Of a DNA stretch of 64,000 bases, positions 60,718-64,000 are shown in pieces. The notes beneath the pieces are model-generated. The model was given only the letters and a program-made list of their open reading frames with translations, did no database searches and was not told the DNA's origin. The stretch's first letter is position 1. Each line of letters begins with the position of its first letter. Position numbers and translations under genes: made by a program. The DNA is from Sweltsa coloradensis (taxonomy: Eukaryota > Arthropoda > Insecta > Plecoptera > Chloroperlidae), in contig JAMZAV010000964.1 in the NCBI GenBank assembly GCA_024449915.1, forward strand, positions 62,001 through 126,000. The letters run 5' to 3'.

Positions 60718-62857
60718 ATCAGGAGGTATGGATAGAAGAAGTAACCCGAATCCGATGTGTAGACACTAGACAGACCTACGTACATTTTATCAATCTAGAT
60801 TGTCCTTGTCCCCTAGTAAACAATGAACATCAGTGTCGATCTGCCCGAGTTCGTGTTTTTATTTTTGTATTTATTTACATAAATGCTACGATTGAAACAC
60901 CTTGTTGACAAGAACAATAATTTCCAAATATATACGTAGTACATGGAGGCGTTGTTACAAAGCAAGCATTGAAAGGGATTTCTGTCGAAGAAAGCCATGA
61001 CCGAAATAAAACAAATCCAGGCTTGAACCATCAAGATGAAATTGCACAGTACACACTCATCACTCTTGACATCATTTGTCTTATGTTTTGTTATTTTTTT
61101 TTAGACAACATCTTTACAAATGAGCTTGAAATGACTACACCAGACTTTCTGTTCAACCACAAACGAGACTTGGTGTTTGGATTTGAAAGGGTTTTGAATA
61201 GAATTCAGAAATCGAGCTTTTCTCATGCACTAAACGAGTAGCTAGCAGAAAGCATGGGAAATAGGATGGACGCGCAGAGAAGCCAATGGGGCAATAATAC
61301 GCACACTCATCTAGAGATGAATGAAATGTTGCCTGGCCTAAACGAAACAGACCTGCGCTTTTGTTTCTGATGGGAACACAACACGCCAATCTTTTCTCAA
61401 ATTTATTTTGCCATTAACTGGCACAAGCTGTATGAATGAACCATTCAATTCAAAATGGTTATTGTTGTTGGAATTGCTATCGCAAAACAAATACATTAAA
61501 ATAATATTTACGTACTTTATTATGAATCGTGACCAGGAAAAGTGGATTTCACTTTCATAGGCGGGCAAACGATAAAAACATGTGATATAATAAATAAAAT
61601 AAAATAAATAGGCAGCATAACAGATATTTTGTAGCGTCAATAGTCCAGACTCCAGGGTTCGTGTTCCGGAATTCTGGCTAGTAATTCCGAGAGTTTATTT
61701 AATTAAATCGTAGCATGCAATCAACCTCAAATAAGAAACAGTAACAATCGCATTGAACGACCCTACCCTATAATACTAACAGCAAGAAACGATCGACCCC
61801 TGATGAACTCCCTACTCATGCACAGACTTCTACCGAGTACAGGCCTCGCAGCCAAAATTTCTCCATATAAGATTACAAGCACTCTGCACATTGTTTACTT
61901 CTTACATAGGTTTGGGATGGGCGTGGCATGATCGTCGTCACAAATTGATGCGTGCTATCAGTCTCTTATGTGCACGCAACATCACATTACGACTTTGTTT
62001 TGTTTTATTGACTTCCCATATAATTACTACTCACGATTGTGAAACTACCTCATTGACAAATAAAAAAGTAAAAGCAGAATCTCCATCCCAAAGAAGTTTG
62101 TCTGTGTCAAGCAATGAAGCTGATCGAATCGCTTGTTTCTCCCATGCATGTGGACTCGTAAACATGGTTGGTTAGGTAACCTTTCATTCGCAAGTGCAAT
62201 GGCAGCGTAAACCTAAACCCGGAACAAACAGAAACTCATCGCGTTTATTTGTAGAAGATCACTTGGAATCTTGAACGTTGTCCACTAACGATTATTTTTA
62301 AATACATCCTTGTTAGCAGGTAGAAGACAAGACACCTGTTGATGCAATCATGTTTCATGTTATGCTGTGGAACCATTTCCTGCTCAAAGTTATTGCAAAT
62401 GTGAGAAAGATGAAATATTCACATCGATGAGAAACCATTGTTATAGCATGTAATTCTATAAAGTCTCACGTTAATATATAACTAAGCTGAGGCAGACAGA
62501 CAAGCACGCATTGCACTCAGCGCTCTCGAGATTTGAATCCTGAAAGATGAAAATTAAATGTTAGTAATTTGAAAGCTAATTGGCGTTTCAAGTATGGGGA
62601 AATGTTGGAGACCGAAGGCGATCAGAGGAAAAGCCTGAGGCGCGGCAGCTCCATTCTTACATTCCTTACTAGTCAGACATACGTGAGCCTCATAGCAATC
62701 ACTGTTGGCCACCGTAATCAACAGCTGACAATATATTATGCGTATGATTCGTCAGTCAATCTGGGAGGTTTCGTGCTAGCCTTGTGGTAGAAGGTTTTTC
62801 GTTTCTTCACTCAATGCTATATCTAGCGCTTTAAAGTTAGCAAAACATTAGGACTAA
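60718..62857. other. No gene seen
   Basis: No supported coding region. The frames at 60969-61241, 61891-62175 and 62569-62790 have no domain and no consistent splice context. Confidence 0.4.
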
Positions 62858-63180
62858 TTGGATGAGTGAAACGAAGGCTCAATTTGACAACACTGGACAA
62901 AAAACTTAGTTATTTTGTGTTTGTTTGCTCTCCCTCCAACGGACAAACGGTTTCTCCGATCTTGGTGAAATTTTCTGGACACGTTCGAAATCTTTTAACA
63001 TAGGCCTAGACCTGCAGTTATGTAATACAATAGGAAAATGATTTATCGTGAAAATCGCACTTCTATGATTTTTTAGGACTTCACAAACATTTCTTGGCTG
63101 AATGGAGTGATTTTGAGTAACATAGCAGCAATACAGTTCTCATGAAAATCGCGCTATTACGTTTTTGCTAAGCAAATGAA
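62858..63180 (+). mobile_element. Helentron-like element, 5' part
   Basis: It starts TTGGATGAGTGAAACGAAGG and contains the core module ACGGACAAACGGTTTCTCCG, GATCTTGGTGAAATTTT. The 3' terminus was not found, so the right boundary is approximate. Confidence 0.5.
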
Positions 63181-63207
63181 ACAATGTTGAAACGTTGAAA
63201 ACTTGTT

Positions 63208-63667
63208 TGGGATGGGACGTTTAAACGTGTAAACGTTTAGTGGACGGTTGGAGGTTATTAAATTCGCAAAACGTTTAGTAAAAAAAACATATGTTATTTC
63301 GTTATCTCTTTCGGAGTCTACACAAACACGGGCTAACAAATTAGGCCGATAATGTTCTAAAAGTGCATACTTTTGGTGGAGGTGCCGGGTCCCAGGCTGT
63401 ATTAAAACATATAGTCTGTTGCACATTGTGGAAGTGCCGTGTCATTAAATGCGAGAGTGAGAATAAAACCATTGTTAATTATTCGTCGGCAGGTCATAAG
63501 TACAAAATTACAATTTTTGTAAACCTAGGCTTCCGCGCCTAACCTATTTATTATTATTATTTTTTTCTTTTTAGAAAATAGGCTTGAAAACGTTTTAAAC
63601 GTTTAACGCGATTATTTAAAAAGGACGTTAAACGTTTGGGAAAATTAAACGCTTTTCATCCTACCCA
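63208..63667. mobile_element. MITE with AAACGTTT-rich inverted ends
   Basis: The left end GGGATGGGACGTTTAAACG and the right end (inverse of CGCTTTTCATCCTACCC) are loosely inverted and both rich in the palindrome AAACGTTT. Non-coding. The superfamily (possibly hAT) is uncertain. Confidence 0.35.
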
Positions 63668-64000
63668 AAGTCGAATAGTCTTTGGTGGAGGTGCCGGGCT
63701 GGGTTAGATATCGCCATTTATGACGTGGTCATACTGACAATCTTCCATCGGAACTTTGTTGTGCAAAAACAGCTGTAAGAATAATAATAGGTAAAATTGA
63801 TGGAAGGAAAACATGTTCAGGGGACATTTAATAATATATTTCTTTATTCCTGTTTCCAACGTATAAGTCGGGTCAGGGCTCAGGGGGGGCCTGACCAGTA
63901 ACCACCTGTTTTCTTGGGCACAAGCCTTCTCCTTCAATTTATTCGTCTTCTATTTCTTCTGATATATTTTATATAACCTATCTGGAAGCCTATTGTAATA
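63668..64000. other. No gene seen
   Basis: Ends the window. It contains GGTGGAGGTGCCGGGC, which recurs at about 63374 and inverted at 24056. Confidence 0.4.

Overview
This window reads as nuclear DNA of a metazoan, most likely a marine invertebrate. It is AT-rich and intron-rich, with eukaryotic splice sites, tRNA-derived SINEs, a CR1/Jockey-type LINE fragment, many small non-autonomous DNA transposons and a striking enrichment of the palindrome AGGCCT. The protein-coding genes are animal genes (CRIPT, TADA3, and a PDZ protein whose PDZ resembles the AHNAK/periaxin type). I cannot fix the phylum from sequence alone.

Layout. 1-18.6 kb is repeat territory. It holds elements of one transposon superfamily at 638-1408, 2568-3255, 5018-5602 and 13848-14729, five copies of one SINE family spread over the window, a decayed LINE at about 9.06-11.33 kb, a 63-bp minisatellite at 13.2-14.8 kb and an AGGCCTAG-rich block at 15.6-16.0 kb. 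18.6-22.2 kb holds a piggyBac-like MITE followed by two plus-strand genes with uninterrupted coding regions, CRIPT (19903-20205) and TADA3 (20626-21963). Each has a good 3' splice site just upstream of its ATG, and there is no AATAAA or ATTAAA between them. 22.2-36.9 kb has no gene I can support and contains more transposons.

36.9-58.0 kb (possibly beyond) is one large minus-strand gene. I reconstructed it from five exons whose splice phases all match: an 81-bp exon with an FDNPCF motif, a 59-bp linker exon, two exons that together encode one PDZ domain, and a 4.4-kb last exon encoding 1464 residues of Ser/Thr/Pro-rich, probably disordered protein. Its 6.6-kb last intron contains a 2.4-kb near-perfect palindrome and a threefold tandem repeat of about 880 bp. 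The 81-bp exon lies in a segment duplicated at 58.9-60.5 kb, where the exon copy is out of frame. 60.7-64 kb holds only repeats.

The most interesting pattern is the transposon superfamily. Its members share a 3' CTAG terminus preceded by a short AACGC/GCGTT hairpin, create no target-site duplication, and carry a 5'-terminal motif that recurs inverted about 20-35 bp inside the 3' end. That asymmetric inverted repeat co-varies between subfamilies. These are hallmarks of Helitron/Helentron rolling-circle elements. Two insertions can be compared with an empty site inside this same window.
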